From NCBI GenBank assembly GCA_964463695.1, contig CAYXCZ010000022.1, forward strand, positions 1-64,000: 64,000 nucleotides of DNA, read 5' to 3'. This DNA is from JALNZU01 sp964463695 (lineage in GTDB: Bacteria; Bacteroidota; Bacteroidia; Bacteroidales; F082). The notes under the pieces are model-generated. The model was not told the DNA's origin. It saw only the letters and a program-made list of their open reading frames with translations, and made no database searches. A program made the translations under genes and the position numbers. Below, in pieces: positions 35,368-44,108 of this stretch; the stretch's first letter is position 1, and each line of letters starts with the position of its first letter.

Positions 35368-35693
35368 AACCTGATTGAAAAAATCGTTCTTCCCAAACTA
35401 GAACTTACCTTGACATTGCCCCAGGGAAGTGATTTGGGTTTTTGAAGGCCGCTACCGTTTATAATTCTGCAGAGGGTTTGCCTGAATTGGAGATCGCTAC
35501 TGTTGATAACATTGCAGATAATGTCGGTAATTTTTTGCAGTGCAGCACCTACGATACTGATTTGAAGGATTATATAAAAAAGGATAAGATTTCGTTACGT
35601 CTGAATACAACAACCGACGAATTAATCTTATCGGATCATGAAGGAAAAGTGCCTACTGAGTTTTTTGTTGATGCACGAATTCTTGGTATCTGA
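35368..35693 (+). pseudogene. Decayed 3' fragment of a lipoprotein-like gene
   Basis: Two overlapping frames read like one beta-rich C-terminal domain: frame one from 35368 (LIEKIVLPKLELTLTLPQGS, then DLGF and stop) and frame two from about 35442 (KAATVYNSAEGLPELEIATV ... KVPTEFFVDARILGI). They join if the run of five T after GGG at about 35439-35443 is restored to six. In-frame stops lie just upstream (35365-35367) and no start codon or signal peptide is present. The style is like the C-terminus of small Bacteroidetes lipoproteins (my recollection of the pattern, not a search). It is best read as a truncated, frameshifted remnant rather than a working 83-residue gene. Confidence 0.45.
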
Positions 35694-35782
35694 ATTTTTA
35701 AATTCGGTTAAAAGATTGATAATAAGTTATTTAAAAAAGACTCCTTTAGCTTTATTTTTTGATCCGGTAACTGAATTATTTA

Positions 35783-35811
35783 TTGTTTTTCAATTGTTAA
35801 TAATAACTTTG
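35783..35811 (+). promoter_or_regulatory. Candidate promoter TTG-N18-TAACTTTG for C1B peptidase gene
   Basis: TTG at 35783-35785 and TAACTTTG at 35804-35811 are separated by 18 bp. The predicted leader before the ATG at 35840 is about 25 nt. Confidence 0.5.
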
Positions 35812-35839
35812 TCCGAAATACCTTAATAATATCTGCTTT

Positions 35840-37048
35840 ATGAAAAGAATCTATTTGGTCATGATTTACTTGGTAGCAGGATTGATGTTGCCAATGGGAT
35901 CAGATGCACAAGATGCACCTGCGAAAGTGAAAAAAGCGTATGAATTTACAATTGTGAAGGAAGTGCCGCATACAGCCGTTCCCAACCAATACCGTTCGGG
36001 TACATGCTGGAGTTTTTCCGGAATTGGATTGCTGGAAGCCGAAATCCTGCGGAAAAGTGGTAGAACTGTTGATTTATCTGAGATGTTTATTGTCAGAGAA
36101 GCATATTCAGAAAAAGCTTCGAAATATGTAAGACTTCATGGTCATCTCAATTTGGCAGCCGGCGGCGGTTTCAATGATGTAACTTTTGTAATGGATAAGT
36201 ATGGTCTTGTTCCTGAATCTGCATACGCTGGTCTTGTAATTGGCGAAGAAAAACACACGCATGGTGAAATGGACGATGTACTTAAAGCGTATACGGATGC
36301 TGTCCTTAAAAATGGCAATAAAAAACTGACACCTGTCTGGCATAAAGGCTTTAATGCATTACTCGATACTTATTTGGGTGATTTTCCTGCTGAGTTTGAA
36401 TACGAAGGAAAGAAATATACTCCTCAAAGTTTCAGCAAGGAAATGGGACTTTCGGGTTCAGATTATGTTCAACTTACAGCATACAACCATGTACCACTCT
36501 ATCAGCCTTATGTTCAGGAACTTCCCGACAACTGGCTTTGGAGCCTGACTTACAACCTGAGCCTTGAAGAGATGATGGAAACTATTGATCAGGCAATCGA
36601 AAATGGGTATGCAGTAGCATGGGGAGCCGATGTAAGTGAAAAAGGCTTCTCGTGGAAAAACGGCGTTGCAATCGTGCCTGAAGAAAATGTAAATGACCTT
36701 GCCGGAACTGAAAAGGAACGCTGGGAAGCACTTACTCCTGTTGAACGCAAAAAAACAATGTTTGCATTTGAAGAAATCGTTCCTGAGAAAAAAATTACCC
36801 CGGAGATGAGGCAACTCTCTTATGATAATTTTGAAACAACCGATGATCATGGGATGCTGATAGTAGGAACAGCAACGGATCAAAATGGAAATAAATACTA
36901 TAAAGTAAAAAATTCATGGGGAACTGAAGATCATATTTATCAGGGATATTTCTACGCTTCTTTATCATTTGTCCAGTATAAAACATTGAACATCGCAGTT
37001 CATAAAGACGCGATTCCCAAACAGATAAGTAAAAAAATTGGGTTATAA
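35840..37048 (+). CDS. Exported C1B cysteine peptidase (aminopeptidase C / bleomycin-hydrolase family)
   Basis: A 402-residue papain-fold peptidase. The catalytic triad is visible: C56 in YRSGTCWSFSGIGLLEAE, H337 in TTDDHGMLIVGT and N358 in VKNSWGTED. The spacing and the long insertions match the C1B (PepC/bleomycin hydrolase) group rather than classical papains. An N-terminal signal peptide (1-23, LMLPMGSDAQ) means the mature enzyme is periplasmic or extracellular, unlike the cytoplasmic PepC of Firmicutes. It would trim peptides, which fits an amino-acid-using metabolism elsewhere in the window. It has its own promoter and terminator. Confidence 0.92.
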   Translation: MKRIYLVMIYLVAGLMLPMGSDAQDAPAKVKKAYEFTIVKEVPHTAVPNQYRSGTCWSFSGIGLLEAEILRKSGRTVDLSEMFIVREAYSEKASKYVRLHGHLNLAAGGGFNDVTFVMDKYGLVPESAYAGLVIGEEKHTHGEMDDVLKAYTDAVLKNGNKKLTPVWHKGFNALLDTYLGDFPAEFEYEGKKYTPQSFSKEMGLSGSDYVQLTAYNHVPLYQPYVQELPDNWLWSLTYNLSLEEMMETIDQAIENGYAVAWGADVSEKGFSWKNGVAIVPEENVNDLAGTEKERWEALTPVERKKTMFAFEEIVPEKKITPEMRQLSYDNFETTDDHGMLIVGTATDQNGNKYYKVKNSWGTEDHIYQGYFYASLSFVQYKTLNIAVHKDAIPKQISKKIGL

Positions 37049-37058
37049 GACCATAATT

Positions 37059-37082
37059 AAAGCAGGCTAGTCCTGCTTTTTT
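37059..37082 (+). terminator. Intrinsic terminator after C1B peptidase gene
   Basis: An 8-bp stem AAAGCAGG (37059-37066) / CCTGCTTT (37072-37079) with a 5-nt loop runs into a T-run, directly after the stop codon. Confidence 0.9.
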
Positions 37083-37104
37083 TGTTTTTTGGCATTCGCT
37101 TGCT

Positions 37105-37138
37105 TTTGCACGATGAAGACGTAATCTTTTTACTTTTG
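37105..37138 (+). promoter_or_regulatory. -7 box (TACTTTTG) with upstream TTTG for DjlA-like gene
   Basis: TTTG at 37105-37108 and TACTTTTG at 37131-37138 are 22 bp apart, slightly long. The leader before the ATG at 37153 would be about 11 nt. Confidence 0.4.
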
Positions 37139-37152
37139 CAAAAAATTAAACT

Positions 37153-37968
37153 ATGTTTTCCTTCTTTTCAATCGTTTTGATTGTTGTTGTAGCCTTAATC
37201 GTATTCAACCTTCCAAAATCCAAGTCTTCAGATAACAGCCAGAATAACAAGTCATCAGGTTATTCCAAATGGATTGGAGGTGGATTGGGCTGGGCTTTTG
37301 GTGGACCAATCGGAGCTTTGTTAGGATATACTTTTGGAAGTATGTTTGAAAAAGGAGGTTCTGCCCGATATGAAAACCAGCCTACAAGACAAGGTGATTT
37401 TAATATAAGCTTACTTGTTCTTTCTGCAGCTATGATGAAAGCCGATGGAGCTGTAAAAAAATCGGAACTTGACTATGTAAAGCAATTCCTGCTACGAAAT
37501 TTTGGTAAGGATGCTGCTGATGAATACCTCTTAATGCTGAGAGAAATACTTAAACAAGACATTCAACTTCAGGAAGTTGCTTCTCAGATTGGCCGTTTTA
37601 TGGACTACTCCTCCCGGCTTCAGTTGATGCATTACCTTTTTGGAATAGCGGGTTCTGATGCACAACTTAACCCTTTTGAGCTGAATGTGTTAAATAACAT
37701 TGCAGGTTATCTGGGAGTCTATCCGGCAGATTTTGCTTCGATCAAAGCAATGTTTGTAAAGGAAACGGATTCAGCGTACAAAATTTTAGAAGTGTCACCT
37801 GAAGCAACTGACGAAGAGCTCAAGAAAGCCTACCGTGACATGGCGATTAAATACCATCCTGATAAAGTGAGTCATCTGGGAGAGGAAGTTCGCTCAGCTG
37901 CAGAAGATAAGTTTAAGCAAGTCACCGATGCGTATGAGCAAATAAAGAAACAAAGGGGGCTTAAGTAA
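37153..37968 (+). CDS. DjlA-like membrane co-chaperone (TerB-like plus DnaJ)
   Basis: The 271-residue product has one N-terminal membrane segment (FSIVLIVVVALIVF), a Gly-rich patch (WIGGGLGWAFGGPIGALLGY) and a TerB-like helical domain at about 90-200 (ISLLVLSAAMMKADGAVKKS). A C-terminal J domain at about 205-271 carries the HPD signature in YRDMAIKYHPDKVSHLG. Order and length match the DjlA family. It should anchor DnaK activity at the inner membrane. It is transcribed alone by appearance. Confidence 0.9.
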   Translation: MFSFFSIVLIVVVALIVFNLPKSKSSDNSQNNKSSGYSKWIGGGLGWAFGGPIGALLGYTFGSMFEKGGSARYENQPTRQGDFNISLLVLSAAMMKADGAVKKSELDYVKQFLLRNFGKDAADEYLLMLREILKQDIQLQEVASQIGRFMDYSSRLQLMHYLFGIAGSDAQLNPFELNVLNNIAGYLGVYPADFASIKAMFVKETDSAYKILEVSPEATDEELKKAYRDMAIKYHPDKVSHLGEEVRSAAEDKFKQVTDAYEQIKKQRGLK

Positions 37969-38021
37969 TAAATTTTGAGTGAAAATAGCAATGCTTTCTT
38001 TTTTTTTCAATCAGTTGTTAA

Positions 38022-38053
38022 TCAATAAGATAAATAAAAAATTTACTTATTGA
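38022..38053. terminator. Possible weak AT-rich two-way terminator
   Basis: An imperfect inverted repeat TCAATAAGATAAAT / ATTTACTTATTGA (38022-38035 and 38041-38053) lies between the convergent DjlA-like and porin genes and overlaps the porin stop codon. The stem is AT-rich, so termination is uncertain. Confidence 0.3.
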
Positions 38054-39978
38054 TAAAACCGCCAGCTTACTCCGAAATAGAAACGGGGATCGCGCATTGG
38101 ATAATGTGGTGAAGCGAAATAACTGTAATTTCCAGTTAATCCTAGTATGTTGGCATATTGAATAAAAATACGGGTTCGTTTAACTTTCAATGCAAGGTAC
38201 ACATCTACCGATGGATAATTGCCAATCTTCTTTTCATTTTGAATATAGAAAGCACTTAAAGCAGGCATATAGGCATTGGCGTAATAACTTGTGAACCAGC
38301 TGGCTTCTATTCCAGGTTGCATAATAGCAGCATTTTTGAATAACTGCTGACTGAAAGCAATTTTTAAGCGGGCAGCTAAGGCGGGTAGCCGTATAATAGT
38401 ATCATTTCCACTAACTTGATAATTTACAGTTGCCAGAATGTCAAATTTCCCTGGTTTTAAATGAAGATCAGAGTAAATTCTTAATACTGAAACAGTTCCT
38501 GAGTACTGTGTAGCACGGGCCTTTGTATTCAGGTAAACATATTTATCCAGAACATGCCATTCAGCGCCGGCTTCAACAGTTTTAAAGCTATAGCCTCCTT
38601 TGAAGGTAAGATGGGTTGATTTGTCAAGTGATTGGTTCCACCTAAAATGGTTCGATGTGTATTCCTTGTAGAACCATGATGGGGTTTGGTTTATTAAATG
38701 TAATCCAAAGAATAAATTTCCAAGATTGCGGTCACGTGTTCCTAAAAATTGCCTGACCAAACCTTTCAACTCAAAATCTCCTGATGCATAATTCCCTGTC
38801 AGCAGTTTCGCTGTTCCATCAATATAAAACGATTCAAACAATGCAATATTTATGCCTCCATAAGGATTTAACTGCCAAACATTCCTCTTGGTTAGTGAGT
38901 CATTATTCTGACCATTTACCAACTCAACACCTGCATAAAGGTGAAAAGCAATATCTTTATTGTATGATCTATATCCTAAATTACTCCATTGTAACCTATT
39001 AAGGAATACAGACTGATAAGTGCTATCATAGGTTGAGGTTGAATCAAGTACAATATCAAAGGGTTTGTAAAAATCAGACAGTGGAGATGTTTCACTGTAA
39101 ATTGTCTGATTTCGCTGATACTCCATTTGATGCGTAAGCCTTCCTATTTGAAATTTTCGCTTTATAACAAGGCTATCCGATTCCTTTTTAAGTTCAGGCA
39201 AAAGAATAAAATATTGCTCTAATCCAAATCCTGATTGTTTGTATTTGTTTGAAGCTGTTTCAAGGTTTACTCCAATAACCCTGCGGTCAGTTTCCAAATT
39301 ATTTTCGAAATCACTGTCATTGAGAATCCCGCCATTTTCGTCAGCAACAATTTTGTTGTTGAAATAATGCGCAATAACTCCGTATCTTTTGTTAGTTGTA
39401 TTGTAACGCGCTGTGAAATAAACGCTCGTGTTGTTTGTCCCACTATTCTTGTAGGGACCTGGTGAGTTAGTCAACTTAAAATCCATTCCAATGAAAAGGC
39501 GGGGAATGATTTGGCGGCCGAACAGCACGTTAAGCTGTTGCTCTTTTTTACCACCCATCAGATAGTTCAGTTCCGTAAGCGCGGCTGTTGGGTCAAGAAA
39601 CGAAATATTCTCACTATTTTGCAGGTATTGCCTGAAACTCGTGCGATTCATATCGAGGCCATTGTTAAAGGCGCTGCTAAATACAAGTGGCTGATGCGCA
39701 AGGCCAGCATTACTAAGCGTCTGAAATAAAAACGGACCTCGGCTAAGTGGGTCGAATTGAGTTGCATGCAACAGGTTGGTATCCACATAATGGATATAAC
39801 CCATCGTTAGGCTATCAAAAGTTTTGTTGAAATACTTCACCTGCGTTGAATCTATTTTTGGTTCTGCAGGTCTTTTTTGCCGTATCGTATCTTCTTGAGC
39901 ATAAAGATTTGCCCATGTAAGTATCAGGCTTACAATAATCAAAGAGCGAATCTTGAACGTTAAAGAAGATTGAGACAT
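38047..39978 (-). CDS. Putative outer-membrane porin (Porin_10-like)
   Basis: From the ATG at 39978 the product is 643 residues and begins with a signal peptide (MSQSSLTFKIRSLIIVSLIL ... LYAQ); the longer frame from 40086 adds 36 residues that would precede it and is rejected. The rest alternates polar and hydrophobic residues as in a beta-barrel and ends with an aromatic strand (FYFGVSWRFYQ). Motifs such as HYVDTNLLHATQFDPLSRGP-like N-terminal text and YFASPHYPMRDPRFYFG at the C-terminus match the putative-porin family common in Bacteroidetes. The role in solute passage is inferred from fold alone. Confidence 0.83.
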   Translation of the reverse strand: MSQSSLTFKIRSLIIVSLILTWANLYAQEDTIRQKRPAEPKIDSTQVKYFNKTFDSLTMGYIHYVDTNLLHATQFDPLSRGPFLFQTLSNAGLAHQPLVFSSAFNNGLDMNRTSFRQYLQNSENISFLDPTAALTELNYLMGGKKEQQLNVLFGRQIIPRLFIGMDFKLTNSPGPYKNSGTNNTSVYFTARYNTTNKRYGVIAHYFNNKIVADENGGILNDSDFENNLETDRRVIGVNLETASNKYKQSGFGLEQYFILLPELKKESDSLVIKRKFQIGRLTHQMEYQRNQTIYSETSPLSDFYKPFDIVLDSTSTYDSTYQSVFLNRLQWSNLGYRSYNKDIAFHLYAGVELVNGQNNDSLTKRNVWQLNPYGGINIALFESFYIDGTAKLLTGNYASGDFELKGLVRQFLGTRDRNLGNLFFGLHLINQTPSWFYKEYTSNHFRWNQSLDKSTHLTFKGGYSFKTVEAGAEWHVLDKYVYLNTKARATQYSGTVSVLRIYSDLHLKPGKFDILATVNYQVSGNDTIIRLPALAARLKIAFSQQLFKNAAIMQPGIEASWFTSYYANAYMPALSAFYIQNEKKIGNYPSVDVYLALKVKRTRIFIQYANILGLTGNYSYFASPHYPMRDPRFYFGVSWRFYQ

Positions 39979-40208
39979 TACGATGATTTGAATTTTGCGG
40001 TAAAAATACATATATAAACGGCTGAATGCCCCAAAACAGTATGGCTGCACTGAGATTAATCCATTAAAATAGTTAATTATTTGCATGAAAATTTCCCAGA
40101 GGCAAACCAGATCTTATTTTATAAAACAAATTTCAGGCTTATCTATTCTTGTAACCTGCTAATGATGAAAATACAAGTTTGTGACAATTTTCAGGTTATT
40201 GATTCGGA

Positions 40209-41732
40209 TTATCTTCTTCTTCTTGTTGTGGAAAAACCTAAAACACCTAACAATCCACGCGTTACTTCCCTTATGATGGTATTGGTCACCGGACTTTTCA
40301 TCACAGTCTCGAAAGTGCTTTCTTCGTTTCTTGGTCGTCCAACAGGCTTACGCTCTTCGATTGGCTCATATTTCTGTGCAGCGATTACCTTTTTTTGCAA
40401 TAGTTCAAAGGCACTTTCTCTGTCAATTTCTTCATTGTATTTCGAGCTTAGTTGACTCTTTCGTAAAAGCTGTTGTGTCTCACTTTCTGAAATCACATCC
40501 ATTCTCGACTTTGGAGCTTGTAACAAGCAGTGAACCAATGGGGTAGGAATCCCTTTTTCGTTTAACATGGTAACGATAGCTTCTCCAATTCCAACAGAAG
40601 TAAGTAATTCGTCCACTTTATAAAACGAAGTAGTAGGATAATTTTCTGCAACCTGCTTAATTTCTTTCCGATCCTTTGCAGTAAAGGCTCGAAGTGCATG
40701 TTGAATTTTAAAACCTAATTGACTCAGTACAGCATCGGGAACATCACCAGGATTTTGAGTGCAAAAAAAGATTCCAACCCCTTTTGATCGGATGAGTTTA
40801 ACAATGGCCTCAATTTGATCAAGTAGTGCTTTTGATGCTTCATTGAAAATCAAATGGGCTTCGTCGATGAAGATCACCAACTCAGGTTGATCCATGTCGC
40901 CACGTTCTGGAAATTTCTCATAGATCTCTGCAAGCAGGCACAACATAAAAGTGGAAAACAGCTTTGGCTTACTTTGTAAATCAGTTAATCGGAGTAAATG
41001 TATAACACCTTTACCATCAGGACTTAAGCGTAATAAATCTTCAACGTCAAAACTTCGTTCTCCAAAGAAAGCAGTAGCACCCTGCTGCTCCAATTCGAGA
41101 AGTTTACGCATTATTGTGCCAATAGTTGAAGTACTTACCAATCCATAAGCCTGTTGAACCTCTGCCTTTCCATCACCACTTATATGTTGAAGAACTGCTC
41201 TGAAATCCTTTATATCAAGCAGTGGCAGGCCTTTATCATCACAATATTTGAAAACAAGTGCTACCATCCCTTGCTGAGTGTCGTTAAGATCCAGAATTTT
41301 ACTTAACAATACTGGTCCGAATTCACTGATGGTAGCTCTCATTTTTGCTCCCGGCTCATTTGAAATGGTAAGCAATTCAACAGGATAAGCTGTTGGAATC
41401 CATGAAGTTCCAATTTTATTGTGCCTGTCGTCAATTTTGGCATTGGGAGTTCCAGGCTGAGATAAGCCACTCAAATCTCCTTTAATATCCATCATCAAAA
41501 CGGCTACACCGTTGTCTGAAAGACTTTCAGCTAAACCCTGAAGTGTTTTTGTTTTGCCGCTTCCTGTAGCACCGGCAATTAGTCCGTGCCTGTTGAGCAT
41601 TTTTAACGGAGCATGCACTTGTAAGCCACTTATTGCCTCTCCTTCAAACATGGCACCTCCTAAAATGATGCTTGCTCCTTTAAATTGATACCCTTTTTGA
41701 ATTGCTTCGATAAACTGATCTTTCGTTTGCAT
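40209..41732 (-). CDS. HerA-like ATPase (DUF853 / YjgR family)
   Basis: A 507-residue protein with Walker A GATGSGKT at 54-61, Walker B LVIFIDEAHLIF in the middle (VIFIDEAHL), and a late IFFCTQNPGDVPDAVLSQLG segment containing the sensor region. It belongs to the HerA/FtsK-type P-loop group of the DUF853/YjgR family. These proteins are widespread, and their role is not established; a DNA- or protein-translocating motor has been proposed by similarity. No NurA-type nuclease is nearby. The C-terminus is basic (VLGFSTTRRRR). Confidence 0.9.
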   Translation of the reverse strand: MQTKDQFIEAIQKGYQFKGASIILGGAMFEGEAISGLQVHAPLKMLNRHGLIAGATGSGKTKTLQGLAESLSDNGVAVLMMDIKGDLSGLSQPGTPNAKIDDRHNKIGTSWIPTAYPVELLTISNEPGAKMRATISEFGPVLLSKILDLNDTQQGMVALVFKYCDDKGLPLLDIKDFRAVLQHISGDGKAEVQQAYGLVSTSTIGTIMRKLLELEQQGATAFFGERSFDVEDLLRLSPDGKGVIHLLRLTDLQSKPKLFSTFMLCLLAEIYEKFPERGDMDQPELVIFIDEAHLIFNEASKALLDQIEAIVKLIRSKGVGIFFCTQNPGDVPDAVLSQLGFKIQHALRAFTAKDRKEIKQVAENYPTTSFYKVDELLTSVGIGEAIVTMLNEKGIPTPLVHCLLQAPKSRMDVISESETQQLLRKSQLSSKYNEEIDRESAFELLQKKVIAAQKYEPIEERKPVGRPRNEESTFETVMKSPVTNTIIREVTRGLLGVLGFSTTRRRR

Positions 41733-41805
41733 TTGATTATATTTTATTTGGCTATTTGCAATTAATTGACTTTGAATTATAAACGTGACTAAATTTTAAA
41801 TTGTT

Positions 41806-42645
41806 TCATTTTGAATGCAATTCAGAACCGCAGTTAGAGCAATAATTTGCATTCTTTTCAGCAATTTGATGGCCACAATCACGACAGAAATGATTTTTTT
41901 CACCGACAAAAGTGATCTTTTTTGTTTTGCTTATCTCTGAAGTAAGAATTCCCGTAGGCACTGCAATAATGGCATAGCCGGTGAGCATCAGAATAGAGGC
42001 AATAAATTGACCCCAGGGTGTTACAGGACTTATGTCTCCGTAACCTACTGTTGTGATAGTTACAATTGCCCAGTAAATAGAAACCGGGATGCTAACAAAT
42101 CCTGATGAAGGACCTTCGATTAGGTACATTATTGTCCCGACAATTGTTACAATAATTAGCACAGCACCAAAAAAAACTAAAATCTTCTCACGTGAGTTTT
42201 TTAAGGCTTGAATTAGGAATAAGCTTGCCATTGTATAGCTTACGAGTTTCAAAATTCTGAAAATTCTTAAAAGTCTCAAAACCCGTATGATAATTAAAAA
42301 CTGACTGCCAGCAAAAAATATACTCAAGTAGGTTGGTATAATGGAAAGCATATCAATAATTCCATAAAAACTAAAAATATATGATCTTTTATTGGGAACT
42401 ATAATCACTCTGATAACATATTCAATTGTAAATAAAATAGTTAGAAACCATTCAATTAAAAGTAAAGGAAGGCTGTATTTATCGTGAATTTGTTGAGAAC
42501 TATCGATAAAAACAACTGTTACACTGATTAAAATTGCTAATAGTAAAATTAAATCGAAGCGCCTACCTGCTTTTGTATGGTGCTGAAATATAATTACATA
42601 CCATTTTTTTTTCCAGGATTCTTCTTTATCTTCACTTTGATTCAT
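41806..42645 (-). CDS. Voltage-gated-type potassium channel with C-terminal zinc ribbon
   Basis: The 279-residue product has six membrane segments. S4 (about 120-135) carries a basic residue at every third position (R121, R124, R127, R130, K133), the mark of a voltage sensor. The pore loop carries the potassium selectivity filter TTVGYGD (198-204). After S6 a short cytoplasmic tail ends in a four-Cys zinc ribbon (CRDCGHQ ... CSNCGSEL, about 258-275). A TACTTTTG box overlaps the end of the preceding TIGR02757 gene, so it may have its own promoter. The zinc ribbon might mediate tetramer-tail contacts or sensing (inference). Confidence 0.92.
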   Translation of the reverse strand: MNQSEDKEESWKKKWYVIIFQHHTKAGRRFDLILLLAILISVTVVFIDSSQQIHDKYSLPLLLIEWFLTILFTIEYVIRVIIVPNKRSYIFSFYGIIDMLSIIPTYLSIFFAGSQFLIIIRVLRLLRIFRILKLVSYTMASLFLIQALKNSREKILVFFGAVLIIVTIVGTIMYLIEGPSSGFVSIPVSIYWAIVTITTVGYGDISPVTPWGQFIASILMLTGYAIIAVPTGILTSEISKTKKITFVGEKNHFCRDCGHQIAEKNANYCSNCGSELHSK

Positions 42646-42674
42646 ATGGCATTTTAAGTGATCAATAATTTAGG

Positions 42675-43448
42675 TCAAAAGTAAGGAAAAGGCTGTTTGT
42701 TTACGCCTAATCCAAAAAGAGCGAAATCATATTTTACAGGGTCGGTCGGATCATATTGCTTTAATGTCTCTGTAAGAGTTACAGCCGCAGTCCAGTCATT
42801 TTGGTTTCTTTCGAGAAGTCCAAGCCTTCGGGCTGTTGTACCACTATGAAGATCAAGCGGGCAAATGAGGTCTTCCGGTGAAATATCATTCCAAATACCA
42901 AAGTCAACTCCCATTTTGTCTTTTCTCACCATCCATCGAAGAAACATGTTGATCCTTTTGGCTGCTGATCCTTTGGATGGGCGGGCAAGATGCTTTTCTG
43001 TGCGTTTTAAATGTGGATACCCGAAAAGCATAACAGCCATTTGCTCAATTCCTTCATAAGCACCACCATGTTTGAAACCATTTGTAAAAACCTGTTCCAA
43101 ACCTCCATGATGCTCATAAATGTTTTTTAAACATGACATAAGTGTAATGCAATCAGTTCCATTGAAAGTGCGGTGTTTAAAATGATCGAACCGCTTTAAA
43201 TCTTTTTCAGATGCTTGATTTATAAACTGATAGGGTTCATAGTCCATCCATTGCATAAGCTCTTTGCTTTTTTGTATGATCGTTTTGCGCTGTCCCCAGG
43301 CCAGTATGGCAGCAAGAAAACCAGCGATTTCAATATCTTCTTTCTTAGTGAAAAGATGAGGTATACTGATAGGATCGTCAGCAATAAATGAAAGATGGTT
43401 GTATTTTAGAACATACTCTTCTAAAAGTTCTGCTATTCGGTTTTTCAT
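42675..43448 (-). CDS. TIGR02757-family protein (DUF2400)
   Basis: The 257-residue product matches the TIGR02757 family by its pattern: DPISIPHLFTKKEDIEIAGF, ILAWGQRKTIIQKSKELMQW, RTFNGTDCITLMSCLKNIY, MFLRWMVRKDKMGVDFGIW and the C-terminal CPLDLHSGTTARRLGLLERN. The fold appears related to helix-hairpin-helix DNA glycosylases, since the LDLHSGTTARRLGL segment recalls such proteins, but no activity has been established that I know of. No catalytic residue can be assigned. It follows the terminator of the oxidoreductase operon on the same strand. Confidence 0.9.
   Translation of the reverse strand: MKNRIAELLEEYVLKYNHLSFIADDPISIPHLFTKKEDIEIAGFLAAILAWGQRKTIIQKSKELMQWMDYEPYQFINQASEKDLKRFDHFKHRTFNGTDCITLMSCLKNIYEHHGGLEQVFTNGFKHGGAYEGIEQMAVMLFGYPHLKRTEKHLARPSKGSAAKRINMFLRWMVRKDKMGVDFGIWNDISPEDLICPLDLHSGTTARRLGLLERNQNDWTAAVTLTETLKQYDPTDPVKYDFALFGLGVNKQPFPYF
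42676..42683 (-). promoter_or_regulatory. -7 box (TACTTTTG) for potassium-channel gene
   Basis: TACTTTTG on the minus strand overlaps the last codons of the upstream TIGR02757 gene and predicts a leader of about 27 nt. Confidence 0.4.
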
Positions 43449-43462
43449 AGATGCAAAGCAAT

Positions 43463-43496
43463 AAAAAAAAGCCTTCCCTTTGGCGGAGAAGACTTT
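43463..43496 (-). terminator. Intrinsic terminator of 2-oxoacid oxidoreductase operon
   Basis: On the minus strand AAGTCTTCTCC (43495-43485) pairs with GGGAAGGCTT (43478-43469) with G-U pairs, followed by a T-run at 43470-43463. It lies just after the gamma-subunit stop. Confidence 0.75.
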
Positions 43497-43537
43497 TCCT
43501 AACGTATTATAAAAATAAGAGTGGTTTCCTGTAAGTA

Positions 43538-44083
43538 TTAACTGCGTAACACAACATTTTTCATCCCTGTTGTCAAGGCATCCTCATTTATTGGAATCAG
43601 TTTATGATATCTTTCTGGAAGAGATTTTTTAAGGCCCCTTATAACATTTTCAATCTTAACAATGGGCTTTACCTGAAGGTAAGCTCCTAATATAACCATA
43701 TTGAAAATTTTTGTGTTACCCATATCTGCAGAAAGTTGAGCGCCTTCAATCTGATAAATTTTAATATCGGTACGAGTGGGATGATGCGTTATTCCATTAG
43801 GATCGTAGATAAGCACTCCGCCTGGTTTTACTGATTTCTCAAACTTATCCATCGACTGCTGATTTAGAATGATAGCAGTATCAAAAACAGTAAGTACGGG
43901 AGAGCTAATCCTTTCATCGCTAACAATTACAATCACATTGGCAGTGCCACCCCGCATTTCCGGGCCATAAGAAGGCATCCAGCTTACTTCCTGATCTTGC
44001 ATAATACCACTGTAAGCCAGTATTTTACCCATTGAAAGTACACCTTGCCCGCCAAATCCGGCTATGATCAATTCTTCAGTCAT
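43538..44083 (-). CDS. 2-oxoacid:ferredoxin oxidoreductase, gamma subunit
   Basis: A 181-residue subunit starting with IIAGFGGQGVLSMGKILAYSG, the signature of the gamma (catalytic-gamma) domain of pyruvate/ketoisovalerate/2-oxoglutarate ferredoxin oxidoreductases; the SWMPSYGPEMRGGTANV segment is also conserved. It forms part of the CoA-binding side of the complex. It is the last gene of the four-gene unit (delta, alpha, beta, gamma), 25 nt after beta, and is followed by a terminator. Confidence 0.94.
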   Translation of the reverse strand: MTEELIIAGFGGQGVLSMGKILAYSGIMQDQEVSWMPSYGPEMRGGTANVIVIVSDERISSPVLTVFDTAIILNQQSMDKFEKSVKPGGVLIYDPNGITHHPTRTDIKIYQIEGAQLSADMGNTKIFNMVILGAYLQVKPIVKIENVIRGLKKSLPERYHKLIPINEDALTTGMKNVVLRS

Positions 44084-44108
44084 TGTTTCAATTTTTTTCG
44101 GTTTCTAA

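Noticed and set aside
35442..35693. 83-codon ORF as an intact gene
   Set aside because: It opens at a TTG with no promoter at the right distance, and its reading continues smoothly from another frame upstream; a frameshifted fragment explains it better.
40209..41732. HerA-NurA or Sir2-HerA type defence system
   Set aside because: The ATPase is the housekeeping DUF853/YjgR type and there is no nuclease or Sir2 gene next to it.
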